A DNA stretch of 5,771 nucleotides from Elusimicrobiota bacterium (lineage in GTDB: Bacteria; Elusimicrobiota; Elusimicrobia; Elusimicrobiales; Elusimicrobiaceae): assembly GCA_023393825.1 (NCBI GenBank), contig JAEXBW010000052.1, positions 1 to 5,771 of the forward strand, written 5' to 3'. Under the pieces are notes generated by a model. It searched no databases. It was not told the DNA's origin and worked only from the letters and a program-made list of their open reading frames with translations. How positions within the stretch are numbered: the stretch's first letter is position 1; each line of letters opens with the position of its first letter. Shown here piece after piece: positions 4,819 to 5,771 of this stretch. Position numbers and translations under genes: made by a program.

Positions 4819-5771
4819 ATGTTGAAAACACATAAACAACCTGATTTTGTTTTAAAATTCTCTCTTTGGACAATATTTGCCTGCTTTATAATATTCGCGC
4901 TTGCCCGTCTTACATTGCTTTTGCTTTACGGCAATTTTTTTGCGGATTTATCAGCCGCGCAAATAACAAAAGCTTTTGTGCAGGGGTTGCGCTTTGACGG
5001 CTCTGTTATAGCTTTATTTGTAGGCATTCCCCTGTTTCTGCTTAATATCCCGCTTAAAAGCCGCCTTTGGGTTAAACTGTGGAGTTTTTTCGCCATACTT
5101 TCCGCCATGGTTGTTACGGGCTTTCTTATAGGCGATATAATTTACTTCCCCAACGTAAACCGCCATATTACCGACGAGCTTATTTATATCGGTAACGATT
5201 TGCCTTTCCTAATCAAATACATCCTTTTTAAAACTCCTCTTCAGCTTGCTTTGCTTTTGGCGGGCGGCGGCTGGTTCCTTTATTATATTTCTGGCAGGAT
5301 TAACAAATACTACAAACCCGCTCAAATACGTTGGGGCAGGGAGATATTAAAACTTTTCCTTATACTTGTTTTTATACTGCTTGGCATACGCGGGCATCTT
5401 GGCAAAGATAAGCCCATAGGCGTAGCCGATGTTTATAAATATGCAGATTCCCCCGCCGCCGCCACGCTTACGCTTAACGGGGCGTTTACCACCTATCAAA
5501 TTACCAGAAAGGGCGGCGTGCATACCGTCAACAATTACCCGCTTGATAAAGCCCTGCAAAATACTCAGGCCGCGCTGCTTACGCCTGATGAAAAAGTTTT
5601 AAACCCGCAATATCCGCTTATGCGCCAAAGCGCCGCGGCGGAAAAGCTGACGGGCATAAATATAGTTATTGTTATGCTTGAGGGCTGGTCGCCATATTAT
5701 ATTGACTCTTTAAGCGGTAATAATTTTGGCGTAACGCCCGTGTTTGACGGTATTGTGAAAGACGGCGCGGT
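4819..5771 (+). CDS. LtaS/MdoB-type membrane phosphotransferase (sulfatase fold), partial
   Basis: Only the first 317 codons are in the window; the frame is open to the right edge. Five likely membrane spans (about residues 10-36, 62-78, 86-108, 130-157 and 173-190) are followed by an extracytoplasmic region. There the sulfatase-like catalytic domain begins at INIVIVMLEGW (about 281-290), with E288 as the expected first metal ligand. The following TPVFD matches the usual TPxFD of the family. Relatives transfer phosphoglycerol, phosphoethanolamine or similar groups onto cell-envelope polymers or glycans; the substrate is not readable here. The catalytic Thr and remaining metal ligands lie beyond the edge. 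Most relatives have Glu-Ser at this motif; this protein has Glu-Gly. ATG 4819 follows GGGG (4809-4812) by six bases. The 24-base gap suggests co-transcription with the nuclease gene. Confidence 0.85.
   Translation, partial: MLKTHKQPDFVLKFSLWTIFACFIIFALARLTLLLLYGNFFADLSAAQITKAFVQGLRFDGSVIALFVGIPLFLLNIPLKSRLWVKLWSFFAILSAMVVTGFLIGDIIYFPNVNRHITDELIYIGNDLPFLIKYILFKTPLQLALLLAGGGWFLYYISGRINKYYKPAQIRWGREILKLFLILVFILLGIRGHLGKDKPIGVADVYKYADSPAAATLTLNGAFTTYQITRKGGVHTVNNYPLDKALQNTQAALLTPDEKVLNPQYPLMRQSAAAEKLTGINIVIVMLEGWSPYYIDSLSGNNFGVTPVFDGIVKDGA

Noticed and set aside
4926..5559. Minus-strand frames opposite the membrane transferase
   Set aside because: The plus-strand frame has membrane spans and the sulfatase-fold motif. 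The opposite frames are short, basic and without motifs.

Overview
The window is ordinary bacterial chromosome with no sign of phage, transposon or CRISPR. It carries one tRNA gene, five substantial protein genes (the last runs off the right edge) and several regulatory elements. Base composition is uneven. Hand counts of three 60-base blocks each give about 56% G+C inside the phosphate permease gene but about 34% inside the leftmost protein gene. The taxon cannot be fixed from this sequence. A bacteriohemerythrin, a Pit-type phosphate permease with a DUF47 partner, and an LtaS/MdoB-type membrane transferase fit an anaerobic or microaerophilic bacterium. The codon and base style gives me a weak impression of an Elusimicrobiota-like genome, which should be treated as a guess.

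Layout. Bases 8-79 hold tRNA-Arg(UCU). Bases 80-309 hold no convincing gene but contain a GC-rich, hairpin-rich island (about 118-180) that looks organised when read on the minus strand. Bases 310-1516, minus strand, hold a likely two-gene unit: a bacteriohemerythrin, then an AT-rich gene of unknown function. Bases 1517-1833 are a divergent control region. They contain a -10-like box for the minus-strand unit and a good sigma70-type promoter for the plus strand. Downstream of that promoter come a possible 31-codon leader ORF, a 22-bp perfect palindrome and a strong intrinsic terminator, all ahead of the next gene. Bases 1834-3527 hold a DUF47/PhoU-like gene and a Pit phosphate permease in a tight operon. 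Bases 3548-3599 form a bidirectional-looking terminator whose 3' arm contains the ribosome binding site of the next gene. Bases 3601-4794 encode a stand-alone PD-(D/E)XK nuclease with an AddB/Cas4-like four-cysteine set. Bases 4819 to the end encode the N-terminal 317 residues of an LtaS/MdoB-type membrane sulfatase-fold enzyme.

How the genes work together. DUF47 plus Pit is a well-known low-affinity phosphate uptake pair. The leader upstream suggests that its expression may be set by attenuation. The nuclease and the membrane transferase are 24 bases apart and may share a transcript, but no functional link between them is evident. The hemerythrin unit is probably an oxygen- or iron-related cytoplasmic protein co-transcribed with the unknown gene. 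The most interesting structures are regulatory rather than protein-coding: the leader ORF with its terminator, the terminator that hides a ribosome binding site, and the structured island beside the tRNA.
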